From Plectrocnemia conspersa (taxonomy: Eukaryota > Arthropoda > Insecta > Trichoptera > Polycentropodidae), in contig VTFK01000216.1 in assembly GCA_009617715.1 (NCBI GenBank), forward strand, positions 248,001 through 312,000: 64,000 nt of DNA. The letters run 5' to 3'. The notes beneath the pieces were generated by a model. It made no database searches. It worked only from the letters and a program-made list of their open reading frames with translations, and had not been told where the DNA came from. Within the stretch, counting starts at the first letter, position 1. Every line of letters begins with the position of its first letter. Shown piece after piece: positions 1 through 11,230 of the stretch. The position numbers were made by a program, and so were the translations under genes.

Positions 1-89
1 TATTTCCACCCGGTGTAGTATTTGCAGAACCGTTGTTACCAGTATACACAGAGCCACTTTCACCGACGGCATACACTGGATACGTTGCC
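1..89 (-). CDS. RFX-like gene, coding exon 5 (partial at window edge)
   Basis: Acceptor CACAG at 94..90, entered in phase 2. It encodes ATYPVYAVGESGSVYTGNN, then a Gly/Asn/Thr-rich stretch to the window edge. Confidence 0.7.
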
Positions 90-3000
90 CTGTGATGTAA
101 AAATATGATAATAAAAATAAATAATAAAATTATTAATAAAATACCCCAAGAACTTACATTTGAGCTTGACCTTGCTGAGCTTGGGTGTAAAGCTCTTGAG
201 GCTCAACATATTGGACATGGTATCCGACCCCTCCACTGTCAGCTGCAATGCGTACATAAAAAAATATATAATAATACAAATAATTCAATCATCAAAAAAG
301 ACGATGAATAAAAACAGTAAAACAATATATATATAATATAACGAGTACTCCTTGTTATATGCATGCACGCAAATCCAAAATACAATAAAACGTCGACGTC
401 GACGCGAGAACAAAGGGAAACGGCGGGGACGAATTGAGTTTTCCGCCGGCGGAGAGGAGAGTAGTAGTGTAACCGGGAAATGATTACGCACTTGCGGCAT
501 ACTGCTGTCTATATCTTGCCATTTCCATGGATACACCCTAGGTCAGAGAGTACCGCGGCGACGGGGACGAGAAGGATAGAGTGCCGCGGCGGCGGAGAGC
601 GGCACGCTGCCGAGGGTGAGTGTGTTTCCCGGACGACTGGCTCAATCTAACTGGCTAGCAACAAGAATCCAGAATCCCAGCGGCACGCTACCCACCCTTT
701 GCAAAACCACCTCCCTTGGCTCTCACCACTCCCCCCCCCTCTCCATCAAAAGAGGTATAAATTGATTCTTTCCCGACGGCTATTTATATGTATGTACATA
801 CTCATACATTAAATGGCATCTTAATAAGGATGCGAAAAATTTAGAATTGATTTTATGTAGCAATGCAACTAACTGCACACTTAATTTTTTTTAATAAAAT
901 CATAAACATTATAATAAAACATTAACTATCATCAATTTAATACAAGTATAAAAAGTTGTTATGTTTTTAATAAAAAATCAAAATGAAACAGATTTATATT
1001 TCACATATATAACGTACATACATAGTCAAGAGAAAAATTGGAATCATTAAAAATTTGGTGATAATGCATTAGGTATCATGCCCACATGTAGTTTTGGTAT
1101 TTTTTACTCTGTATATGTATGTATGTGCTGCGTGAATATAACATAAAATATTACAAAAAATATAATATTTTAAAAATAGATATAATTTTAAAACATTTTA
1201 TCAAATTATATTTATTATTTGAATAAAATTTATATTTTTGTGTAGTATATTATAATGGTCTATATTTATTTGATTTTGGTCAGTAAATTAATTAATCGGT
1301 CAGTTATTTATATTCAATTATCAATCTTTAAATTTAACCCTTTACTTGACAAAATAATATATGTCAACTTTTGCTCCTTTGGTGATAATTTTCAGATCGA
1401 AAATAATCATTGAAGAGTAAGGTTCTCAACTATTCGTAGTTTTAATAATTATTTCAATTAATCATTAATTACTTTCATAATCGTTAAACTTTTTGAATTG
1501 TATATAATACATAACACAATGCTGTGCAAACTACTGATCAGTGAGAGGGTCAAAAGGAAAATGTTTAATTTATTATCATATAATTTTTAATCAGAAACGG
1601 CCTTTTTGTTTTTTCAAATCACCAAAATCAGCTGCGATTAATTAATTCAGCAAAATTGATGGAACATTCTAAATACATAATTTTAACGAATTTATTGTAT
1701 AAACAATAGCTAATAATGTTTGGAACGAATTTGATATACATAAAAATCAGATCCGTATCAGCGTTTGTTTTGTGCCCATTTGCATATAAATGAAATAATT
1801 TGAAATAAATTAACTGCGATCGAATTATTGAACTGAATGAAATAAACTCTTTGTGTCTTGAAACAACAAATACAAATAACTTATAACTTCACAAAAATTT
1901 GCGACGCACGCCTGTTTTTGAGATAAGCGTTAAATAATAATAAAGGGTGGGCCTTTTCAACATTTTGTTTCGTTCAACAAACGAATTCTGCGAATTTCAC
2001 TCATAGTAGACACCGCTGATAAACATATTCACAAATGTTATTCGAAGGTGTAAAAACAAAATAAAGGCGCATAAAAGATCATGGATTTTGGAACGGTACT
2101 AGTCACTCGAAAATATATTGAGAAAAAAACGACTACTTATGTTGCTCAAGTATACAAATTATTTCATTTTAAGATTTTTTCAAATTTTATTCGAGATAGT
2201 ATAAACGATTACTTTGCGAATATTCGAGCAAATATTTGAATATTTATATAGACGAATAATTGTAGAAAGAATCAGATACATTCTTAATAGACTAGGATAT
2301 TTGCTTCAGAGGAAAATAACATATTTTATGAACATATATAGTATATTTATTATTATTATGTATGTAATACGCTGATGAAGGCACAGTAACCAAAGGTTAA
2401 AATTTTTTTCGATAAATTAATTTATTAAAAACTGACAGAAAAACATATGAAGGGCACACGAAAAATTAGTTCATCGTCATTTCTATTTTTTACTCAGGAG
2501 AAGGAATTTACTTTTATTCTGCTTAATGGTAATACATTTCTCTATTTTTTTTTTATTAAACACTAGATTTACAGTACTCGTTAAATTGACGGGTTTCTGA
2601 TTTGTATCAGACTTTCTGGGATTTTTTACGACTTTTTATATTTGAATACACTATTTTAATTTTCGAAAACTTCTGATTTTGAAAAATGTGGTCACTATAT
2701 ACCTATTTGTAATGACACCCATCAAATTGACAGGTTTATGCCCGCAAACCTAGTGTTAATGTATACATATAAATAATCTCGGATTTATTAAAAAAAACTG
2801 ATTTTAGTAATAAATGTCGATTAGCTTTTTTTCAGTGTGCCCTTAATATTAAATTTACAGTTACTGATCATTGATAATTAATAAGTGATTAAATAAAATA
2901 ACCTTTTATTCTTTCCCAAACTGACTATTTATTTTTTTGCCTAATAAATTAACATATAATATTATATGTATTAAAATAGAAAAGCTATTATTATCTACTT

Positions 3001-5644
3001 GAAATAATAATTCTGAGCAAAAGGAATCTATGCCAAAGCATTAGTTATATACTATTATTAGTTTACTTATTTTGTAGAAATTTAGAACAACGTTTAAAAC
3101 AACAAATTGATGATAAATATGTACTTGGATAAACCGAAAAAACGAATAATTATGTGAAATAATTTTGGCCCAATGTGAAAATACCATATGGCAAGATCGT
3201 AATAATTTCCATGGTGAGCTTAACATTACCGGATATATCAAAGTACAACACCCAGATGGGCTAGACATCTTTCTGGCATGGATGACTGAACACCACACAA
3301 GTGAGACATTAAACGCAATATAAAAGAAAATCGAGATTGGGATTTCTGGATAGGATCTCGTATAGACCTGATGTTTTCAACTTTGGGTGCGACGGAAAGG
3401 GAAGAAATTATCAATCATTTGGAGATCTAAAGATTTCAAAAAAATGAATTCGAATTCAAGAACGAATTCCTATTCCTGCAATTTGCATGAAAATGATAGA
3501 GCTCTTGAAATACAACTTGAAAGTGAAAAGTATGTATCTTCATTCAATTTGAATTTGGTTCTTTTTTGTCAAGCAAGGAATAGCCTAAATCCACAGATAT
3601 GCAAGTTTCACATTTTCTACAAAATCAATAATAAGAAGTATGACAATGAATTGAAATTTATTTTATTGAAAATTTTTTTGCTAATTTTCTCAATCTATAT
3701 TTTGATTTTATGTGCAGTTAAAAGCTAATGTTTTTTTAGTTGAATTTGTTTATCCGCACTAATATATGTGGTTAAAAAATACAAATTTAATAATACTATT
3801 GTAGGAGGTGCAAACAATAATCAAATATTTCCTAGGGATACAGGGAATAAAATAAATTGGCAGCCCAAAAAAGTTGTTAATTAAAAAAACGAAATTAATG
3901 CATCTGAAAATAAGTTTTAATTAAAATGTTATATGTGAACTTTCTTATGAATCAATAACATTTTTGCTAACTGACTCAAGATATTGTTATTATTATTTTT
4001 TACTAAGCATTTATATAATAAACACAATATCCAGACATTCAATTTATGCTAAAAGATATGATAAGACAATAGCAAAAAATAAAAAAAATACAGTACAACT
4101 AAAATATGACATAAATACACTGTTATTAGTAGTATTTTTAATAATATAATTTAAAACTAGAGATAAAAATATAACAAATGATCATACAAACATGCATAAA
4201 CTGCATTTTCCTTTGATAAAATCATATTGCAAAATCCAATAAAGAGAAAACAGCATAAAAGATTGCATTGTCGCTGCTGCCGTCGGACAGAGATAAGCCT
4301 TTCCGACAAACCCTCCCTTCGATTTGGTACTTTGAAGATGACGGGGGGGCGGAGCGATCAAATATCAACCCTAAATAGCAACTCAGGTGAAAAAATCCTT
4401 TATTAATGAAATGTGACAGAGCACCCTCCGATATACAGGTGGGTTTGCCTTTTATTACCTACTGTCGAAAGAGATCTAACATACAATAGAATGCACATGT
4501 AGGGATTCGCTCATTGTGTTCATTCATAATGATGCACGTACACTTATAATAAAAATAAAATCCTATAAGCGTAAAATCAAAACATTTAAACCATCACATA
4601 GGTTTTATTTCGTGGTGTGGCCTTACCTACTGGGTTAACGGTCGTGAGGGACGTATAAGAACGGGCAACGGTTCCTTTGCAGCATGAAAAAGCACACATG
4701 TGATCCTCAAAATCCAAGCATCCCTTATATATTACGATACAATTTATATGCAATATATTTCCTTTGACACTCACACATCACCATCTTTTACGTTGAAAGG
4801 AGGTGCTCGAAAGTATGTGCCGAGTGTGCGTGTACTCTTACCCGTTACGGCGATGAAATGTTGTCCTTCAGCTTGAACCACCACTTGCTCGCCCCTGGGG
4901 CTACTGCGTCCGGAGTCCGTTCTCAAGCTTCTGACGTCCAACACGGTTACTCCATTAGCGGAAACCTGAATTTAATTTAATTGAAGAACAATTTAGAAAT
5001 TTGTGCAATAGTCAAGTGCCACTAATCAGACTATTATGCATTATTACCTGTTGAATGGCTCGCTGCAGCTCGACGGAATCAGCATTCGCCGGTATAACGA
5101 TAACATCCCTCGACACGTGCTGATCCGACTTCATGTCGTGTGGATCGTCCGGATTCCTGTTATCGCCGTCATCCTCCTCGACGTTGATGGAGAGCTCGTC
5201 CAGCTGAGTTCTCGAGTTGTTGTAGGCCTGAGCCGCTAATCGAGCCGACATAGCGGCGTCAAGCTTGATCGGAATGAGAGGCAGGTCGGCCTTCGCCTTG
5301 ATGTAGATGTTCGTCGACTCGGAAGCGGCTTTGCTGATGATTATTTCATCGGTCGGACAGTCGAAGTCTGCGGAATAAAAATAAGATCAGCGTCCGCAGT
5401 ATCTATAGCAACATCTAAGCGGGGTGAGAGTAAGAGACAGATTTATTGCTATGGATACAAATCCCTTGCAGCGCAGATGGTATATTATATATTTATATAC
5501 ATATAATATTGAACATGTAGTTTATATCCAAAGCGTCAGTAAACAATCGCGATAAAATAATCAATTAAAAACTGACAATATAAAAAAGGTAACACATTCA
5601 TGATTTAACTTACTCTCCAAATAGAAAACGTTTTCTAGACCCAT
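1..5644 (-). CDS. Rfx: RFX-like transcription factor, N-terminal part (five coding exons, runs off left edge)
   Basis: Spliced minus-strand gene. Coding exons in order: 5644..5614, 5367..5048, 4965..4842, 242..158, 89..1 (partial). All introns are GT-AG and phases agree (1, 0, 1, 2). The protein starts MGLENVFYLE, passes an acidic Ser/Asp-rich stretch (LDELSINVEEDD), then a Val/Gln-rich part (GEQVVVQAEGQHF), then VQYVEPQELYTQAQQ and ATYPVYAVGESGSVYTG. The last two resemble the VQYVE...YT...TYP...Y segment in the N-terminal activation region of RFX1/2/3 proteins, which are winged-helix X-box regulators of ciliary genes. The start is supported by an in-frame TGA at 5662..5660, 15 bases upstream. 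The winged-helix domain is not in the window, so the family call is by N-terminal resemblance only; another Gln-rich nuclear factor remains possible. That this is one spliced gene is much surer than its name. Confidence 0.58.
158..242 (-). CDS. RFX-like gene, coding exon 4
   Basis: 85 bases, TTGCAG acceptor and GTAAGT donor, phase 1 to phase 2. It encodes GGVGYHVQYVEPQELYTQAQ and further Gln-rich residues. This is the segment most like the RFX N-terminus. It can be joined from exon 3 or from the alternative exon at 492..528, since both end in phase 1. Confidence 0.72.
366..740 (-). promoter_or_regulatory. CpG-rich block, candidate internal promoter of the RFX-like gene
   Basis: A GC- and CpG-rich stretch (repeated CGGCG/CGACG words, GGGGACGAG) in otherwise AT-rich DNA. 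It surrounds the candidate alternative first exon at 492..528. It is consistent with a proximal promoter giving a shorter protein that lacks the sequence of exons 1 to 3. Confidence 0.4.
492..528 (-). CDS. Candidate alternative first coding exon of the RFX-like gene
   Basis: ATG in a good context (TATCCATGG) opens a 37-base reading frame MEMARYRQQYAA that ends in phase 1 at donor GTGCGT. Exon 4 is entered in phase 1, so a direct join is in frame. It sits in a CpG-rich block, 4.3 kb downstream of exon 3 and 250 bases upstream of exon 4. This is inference from phase, start context and composition; transcript data would be needed to confirm it. Confidence 0.4.
1421..2290 (+). mobile_element. Dispersed class-II-like repeat, copy A
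   Basis: About 870 bases that match, with many substitutions, the reverse complement of 49188..50205. Shared landmarks include the GGTTCTCAACTATTCG start, an ACTGATCAGTGAG block near 1535, a TTTATTGTATAAACAATAGC block near 1690, and a CAAAAATTTGCGACGCA block near 1892. The terminal GGTTCTYA..TATTCG motif looks like a DNA-transposon (hAT-like) inverted end. No transposase is visible. The right boundary is approximate. Confidence 0.6.
2448..2846. mobile_element. Short inverted-repeat element with a nested MITE
   Basis: Ends are GGGCACACGAAAAA (2452) and the inverse TTTTTTCAGTGTGCCC (to 2842). TTAA follows on the right and a one-base variant, TGAA, precedes on the left, as expected of a TTAA-targeting element. 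It contains a second, smaller inverted-repeat element. Confidence 0.45.
2556..2759. mobile_element. piggyBac-type MITE nested in the preceding element
   Basis: TTAA-(A)CACTAGATTTAC at the left and ...AAACCTAGTG-TTAA at the right give short inverted ends and a TTAA target duplication. ATTGACGGGTTT and its inverse AAACCTGTCAAT form subterminal repeats. It is about 200 bases, non-coding, and reported as a decayed non-autonomous piggyBac-type element. Confidence 0.55.
4842..4965 (-). CDS. RFX-like gene, coding exon 3
   Basis: 124 bases with TTCAG acceptor and GTAAGA donor, phase 0 to phase 1. It encodes VSANGVTVLDVRSLRTDSG followed by SPRGEQVVVQAEGQ. Confidence 0.75.
5048..5367 (-). CDS. RFX-like gene, coding exon 2
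   Basis: 320 bases, entered in phase 1 and left in phase 0, flanked by CCGCAG acceptor and GTAATA donor. It encodes a Lys/Ala/Ser-rich start, then an acidic region (VEEDDGDNRNPDD) and VIVIPANADSVELQRAIQQ. Its GC content and codon use stand well above the AT-rich introns around it. Confidence 0.75.
5614..5644 (-). CDS. RFX-like gene, coding exon 1
   Basis: Encodes MGLENVFYLE plus one base (phase 1), followed by donor GTAAGT. An in-frame TGA lies at 5662..5660. The DNA upstream holds an acceptor-like CACAAG/TAAG near 5667, so a 5' untranslated exon could be spliced here. Confidence 0.65.
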
Positions 5645-5900
5645 TTTAAACGTAGGAAATCAAAGGATCGGCTTAGCAGCTTGTGCAATCAGAGTAACCA
5701 ACTGATATCTTCCATTATCTCGCCAACGACAACACAGGTAGCGAAGCTCGTGCGCTTTATTGATCAAATAATCTTCCGATTAGTGCTGCATTTATTCCAC
5801 CGCCGGGAAAAAGCATTCACAACTGACACAGGTAGGGGAATAAAATAACGTCGCGGGTGAAAACTATAGGACAGGGATGTAATATGGGATAAGAATGTTT
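5645..5900 (-). promoter_or_regulatory. 5' untranslated / upstream region of RFX-like coding exon 1
   Basis: Upstream of the minus-strand start. It carries an in-frame stop (5662..5660) and moderately GC-rich DNA to about 5870. It could be a promoter for exon 1, or an intron edge if transcription starts at the CpG block near 11 kb. No TATA box is evident. Confidence 0.3.
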
Positions 5901-8900
5901 TTTTATAAATATTTAATTATTTTAATAGAGGTATTAGAAGAAAAAAAACAATTGAAATATAAAAGTAATTCAAAACAATTGTCCTGAAAAATTATGAGAA
6001 AATTTTACTTTTGAAAAAAACATGTTTTAACAATGAGTATTAATGTGCTAATAAAGTATCAATGAAAATGTTTAAAAGAAAACTATTAATTAACGAAAAT
6101 TTAAACTCATTCATAGTTATATCTATTGATATAGTTATAAATATATCAATAGATATATTTTTTACTTATTAGAAAAATAATAAGTCTTCAATCTAATAAT
6201 AATATTACCTTACATGACTGACTACTCAACATGAATAATTAAAAACGTAAAGAAATCAAGTGGTATAATAAAACTAATCACCTTGTATAATTGAAAAATA
6301 TGGTTGAAAAGTTTTTGCAAAATCGCAGACAGAATTTTTTTTAACAAATATAGATATATACATATATACTATATCGTAAAACTTATTAATGGATCAGATT
6401 TTTATAATATATGGTCAGCAATATTTTGACAGTATTATGCATAATGAAATAAATATAAAATATTACTGTCCGTTTTGTTACAGTACCACATTATTACATA
6501 CATATTTACAATACCATTCGAAATATTATGTGGCGACCGTTCGCCAAACAACGTTTTACAGAACCACATTAAATTTAATGTGTGCCCAAAAATTAAATTT
6601 TTGCATTGAATTTTTTATGGAGCTATTTTGTTTCATAAATAACAATGCACATTAACTGTTTTTTATATGACAAAAATATAAAAAATACCTTTAAATAATT
6701 GCTGATTTTTGAACAACTGATCATTTATTAAAACTACTGACAGCTTAATTAAATTACTAACTCAATAAATTCAGGCCATTCAAGTTGTTGCCAAAACAAA
6801 AATTTGATAAATCAAATATCTCTTGTTTGCGTTTTGTATGCTGTCGTAAAAATCAGTAGCAATTTATTGCAGAAATCAAGGCTTATTTAAGGATCAATAA
6901 AAAAAAATTATACTTGATACATTAACGTTTTGAACTTAATTTCGATTCTACATGAGTGTAAATTATTTTTCAAATGAATTAATTTATTTAATTTCAGGAT
7001 ATTTCTAAGAAAAAAATATTTGCTTATGCTTCATTAAAAAATCTTGAACATAGTTTAAGTTATCACATTTAAATGTACTCCTAATTTTAAATATTTTATT
7101 AAAATTAGCTATACATTTCATATGCAAATAGTACATCATGATCTATTTGTTTTGTTCTTTCCTATTTTTTTTATAAGAATAAAATAAGTTAATTATCATT
7201 TTTTATATATGCATGAGTACTTTTCAAAAAATAATATATTTAACAAATAAAAAAAAATATTATAATAATCCGACCAATTTAATAACTATGGAAAAAAACG
7301 AAATGGCAAAATACAATACACCCCTGGCAACACAACAAAATATTATCAGTTACAACCACTCCCCCCCTTTTATATTGTTGCTAAGAGGGTGGAAGTTTAA
7401 TCTGCATAATATTAGGGTTACACAATATACAGGTACACGTCAATATGCACCTGGTGTCCGCCATTTGTTTGATGTATCCCTTCAATTAATACGCTTGAGA
7501 TCACATACAGGTGGCAGTGGGCAGCTTACTTTGTTTTTGCCATACACACACACACAGACACACAAAGAGAAAAAGCACAAAGCCATATTTTCTGCATGAA
7601 ATCAAATCAACGTAGTATCAATTAAGACAATAACTAGGAATGCTTCAGTAGCGAATCAGGATGAGTCACGTCGTCTGAGGTACTTCTATACATGCATGCT
7701 CTCCTGCTTTTCGGCGGCGGAGCCTGGCACTGAGCGGTACCAATAAAAATGACACCCCTCGAATATAAAAGATCCAATGTTATGTTGTGGTAAATCAGTT
7801 CAATATAATAAATGTAAAACATTTATTCAGAAGCATTGTCGATTTAAGCTTACGAGTCACAGTCGTTACACTTTATTCAGAGGAGAGATTTCTAAACAAG
7901 CTACAGTAAGAACTGACACTTTTATTATTAAATTAAAATGATGTATTATATGTTTACATGTGTTAAATGTTTTTAAAAATACTTGCTACAACTCCATGGC
8001 CATTTATTTATGACTCATAAGGTACGATTATTAAAATTGTTTGTAAATTCAAAAATTATGAATGTTGCCTGTAAATAATAATAATGGTCTATCTAAATTA
8101 TTGTATAATACCAATTAATAAATGATTAGTTATATGGCAATATATTTTTTAATTTGAACTTAATACTATGTGGTAATACTATTTTATTAACTTTTAATGC
8201 TATCCCAGAATTCTGGCCAATTTTTCAATACAAAAATAACAGAATTTTCATATTAACAAGTTAAGTTATTGTTTGTAAAGTATACCAATATTAAAGATTT
8301 TTTAGCAAAATCAAGCTTTGCCATATATAAATCTACGATTCTTATTTACCTACCGGGAATGCCTTTACATAATATTCCAAGAACAGAGAATGCAAAATCT
8401 TGCTAGCATTAAAAGTAAAAAAATAGTGATTCTCATCTATATCCCGTCTAGCAAAAAAGATAAGCTTTGTAGAAATGTGTTTTTTGGCAAGTAAATAACA
8501 GAATATTAAAATATGCATAGATTTAGAAGACAAAAAAATATCAAATGTGGTTTTAATGTAGTAGTCATTTATGAATACCTAAATGGGTAATTTTCTTGTA
8601 CAAAAATAATATGGTATTTAAACGATAAAAGTTAAAATATTTTAATTTCAGATTTATTTCGATAAAAATAATAACTATCGTTTTTGTTGTAGCTTCCAGT
8701 AACTTCTGACTATCGCAGCTGACCCCAAAAAAAATACCCTCAGTTTATTTTATTTATAAATACATATTATGAGTTTTAACGGTTTTTGAGGCTACAAAAC
8801 AGCTGCAGTTTTATTCAGATTTCAACTTTGCCTTATTTTATTAGTCAACTGATATGCCATACTGTTTCAAAATAGCGACCATTGAAAAAATTAGAAATTC

Positions 8901-10800
8901 ATAGCTCAGTCAATAAAATCCTCGAGTTCAAAAATGTTTATAGAATAATTTAAAATCAATAAATATCTTTGCACACACAGAAACGTACCTGATTATTGTG
9001 GCCGAAATTTTCTTTTATTAAAATATTTTAGATGAAAAAAATATTTATCACTCTCTTTTTTGTTTTATATGTTACAGTGAATCTGTATTACCTACCAGTG
9101 ATACTATATTTTCACTGGCGTTTCAGTGAAATCATATCCGAATACATTTTAACCGGTAGATATGAACTAAACTGTCGTTGAAACGCAATTTGACGGTTGC
9201 AAATGTCCATTTACTGTTCAAACCCAAACCCAACTTTCATTAGGTTTGGTTTAATTTATTTAAAATATTATAGTATTTGCCGAACGATATGAAGTCACAA
9301 TTTTGGGAATATCTGATCATGTGGACAATGTACCGGATCATCAGTTTGTGAAGAAACACGGTTTTACTGATACTGAAAAGTAAAATTGAAATCAATTGTT
9401 TGATACGTTCTAACTGGCTAAGTTAATGAAATTATATGTATACCAGTAAAAATATTAATTCACTGTAACATATACATTTTGTATTTTTTAATCCTCTCCA
9501 TTACAATTTTATTAATAAATAATCATTCCTAATTTCTTCACACATTCATACTCATAAGTAACGATTTCATTGAAAATACAGTTATATTTAATTTTTTGTT
9601 AAATATAAATAATAATTTTTTTTTTATTTTTTGGCAACCATAATTTTGATGACAAAATTATTCATTTTTACGCTAAAAATATGTATAAAAATGTAAAACT
9701 CACTTGCAGTGCTTTTTTCATTGTTACATAAAAATATTAAAAAAAAAAAAGGAAAAAACCCATTTTAACGACACCCATATGTTTGATCATATTGGTGAAT
9801 TGATACCCTGCCGCCATAATATTTATTTTGTCATTTTCGATAATTATTGATGTTTATTGTAATTATCAAATTTAATATGTAAGTGTATCACGGAGGAATA
9901 ACTAAAATATGAACATTTTATAAGATATATTTATAGAGATATGCACACAATAAGATAACATGTACACTTGGTGTACATCACAGTATAATAAATGTTAATA
10001 ATAAAAACCGTACTGCAGAAGAATTTAAAATTTATTATATAAAATAATACTTCATTTTTTGCGTAAAAATGGGTAATTTTGTCATATTAATTAGGGTTGG
10101 ATATTATACTATAATATTATTAAATAGTTTTAAATTGTTTGTTTTAGGTACAATAAAGTGACCAGTCGTCCACCTCAAAAATGTTGTCCTCGAGCAAAAA
10201 TGTACATAGTAACCCTTTTGTATCTCCCGTAGCATCCATGAATGAACAAAATGATCTTTTGATATTTTTAAAATCTGGTAACCTTATAAACACATGTTTT
10301 TAATTACGAATAAATGAATATTATTAAGATTTTACACATACATACATATGTATACGTATCAACAATTTTATTTACATATATTTCTCTGTTCGCAGTAATA
10401 TGTTTATATTCAAAACACCACAACTAATTATTTGATATAAGATTTTTCGGATTCAGCAGGACTACTATTAGACAGTAAGTGCACTCTACATCTGGCAATG
10501 AGATTTCGGCGAATGTATTAAATTTGATCGCAAAAGGTTAAAACAATACAACTATGTTTGATCTAATGGAAGACAAACTCAAAACACTATCTGAATTTAG
10601 AGTGGCTCAATTTCTGCATTTGAAAAGGTGGCAAAATAAAGATTTCTATCCCACTCAGTGAATATAGCAAATATTTTTTCAAAAAATCACACTTTGGGGT
10701 ACACTGCACTGTGCAAATACCATATGATAAATGAAAATGATTGTTATACATATAATAAGAATAGTGACTCCTGTCATATGTTCTCTAATTTGAGACGATT
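5900..10800. other. AT-rich DNA without a supported gene
   Basis: Reading frames here are short and low in complexity. It contains a (CA)n-like run near 7547 and one MITE (9069..9471). It may be an intron if the RFX-like gene starts near 11 kb; otherwise it is intergenic. Confidence 0.5.
9069..9471. mobile_element. MITE with ATGTTACAGTG termini, copy 1
   Basis: The perfect terminal inverted repeat ATGTTACAGTG / CACTGTAACAT bounds about 400 bases. Inside, TTTCAGTGAAATCATATCCG and a CCGGTAGATAT motif recur at 41849-41891. No coding capacity. TATA-like flanks on both sides make the target duplication ambiguous. Confidence 0.55.
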
Positions 10801-11230
10801 CGGATCGGGATCGAAGCGATTGACAAGTGACAGCGCACAACAAGGTCGATTCGGCGATCGATCGAGAAGGGGCGCCCGGCTGTCAGTAGCCGGTCGGGGG
10901 GCGCCGGTCGCGGCAGGGACTACTCACTCGGCTGCGGGGGCGCGCGACGGTCGGGCTCTGCTGGCGCGGGGCGAGGCGGGGCGCGGCGGGAACCCTCGCG
11001 GCTCGGCCGGTTGTTGTGCCGTTGCTAGGCCAGTCGCCAAGGCTACGGCGGCGGCCGGGCGAGCGCATGCGCAGCGCCGACCGACAGGAGCGGACGCGAG
11101 CCCGGACAAGGTCGTCGTTTCAGTTCGTACGGCCAAATTTTCAACGATCGTCCGCCATCTTCCGACTTCCGCAAATCTGACGTTTCGCATCAGAGTTCAA
11201 ATACCCGCCATTTTAGAAAATGTGCCGGGT
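10790..11230. promoter_or_regulatory. CpG-island-like promoter candidate with NRF1 and YY1 motifs
   Basis: About 430 bases of very high GC in AT-rich surroundings. It has a palindromic NRF1/EWG-type site GCGCATGCGCA (11063..11073) and a YY1-type core CCGCCATCTT (11152..11161). On the minus strand a strong donor (A/GTGAGTAG, cut after 10928) could end an untranslated first exon of the RFX-like gene, spliced to about 5.67 kb. It could instead drive a plus-strand transcript. Open frames across the block result from its GC content and are not called as genes. Confidence 0.5.

Larger units (their letters stand above)
529..4841 (-). other. Intron 3 of the RFX-like gene
   Basis: AT-rich intron with no coding signal beyond the alternative exon region. 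It holds a dispersed repeat (about 1421..2290) and nested inverted-repeat elements (2448..2846). The rest is unassigned. A small GC bump at about 4265-4350 shows nothing recognisable. Confidence 0.6.
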
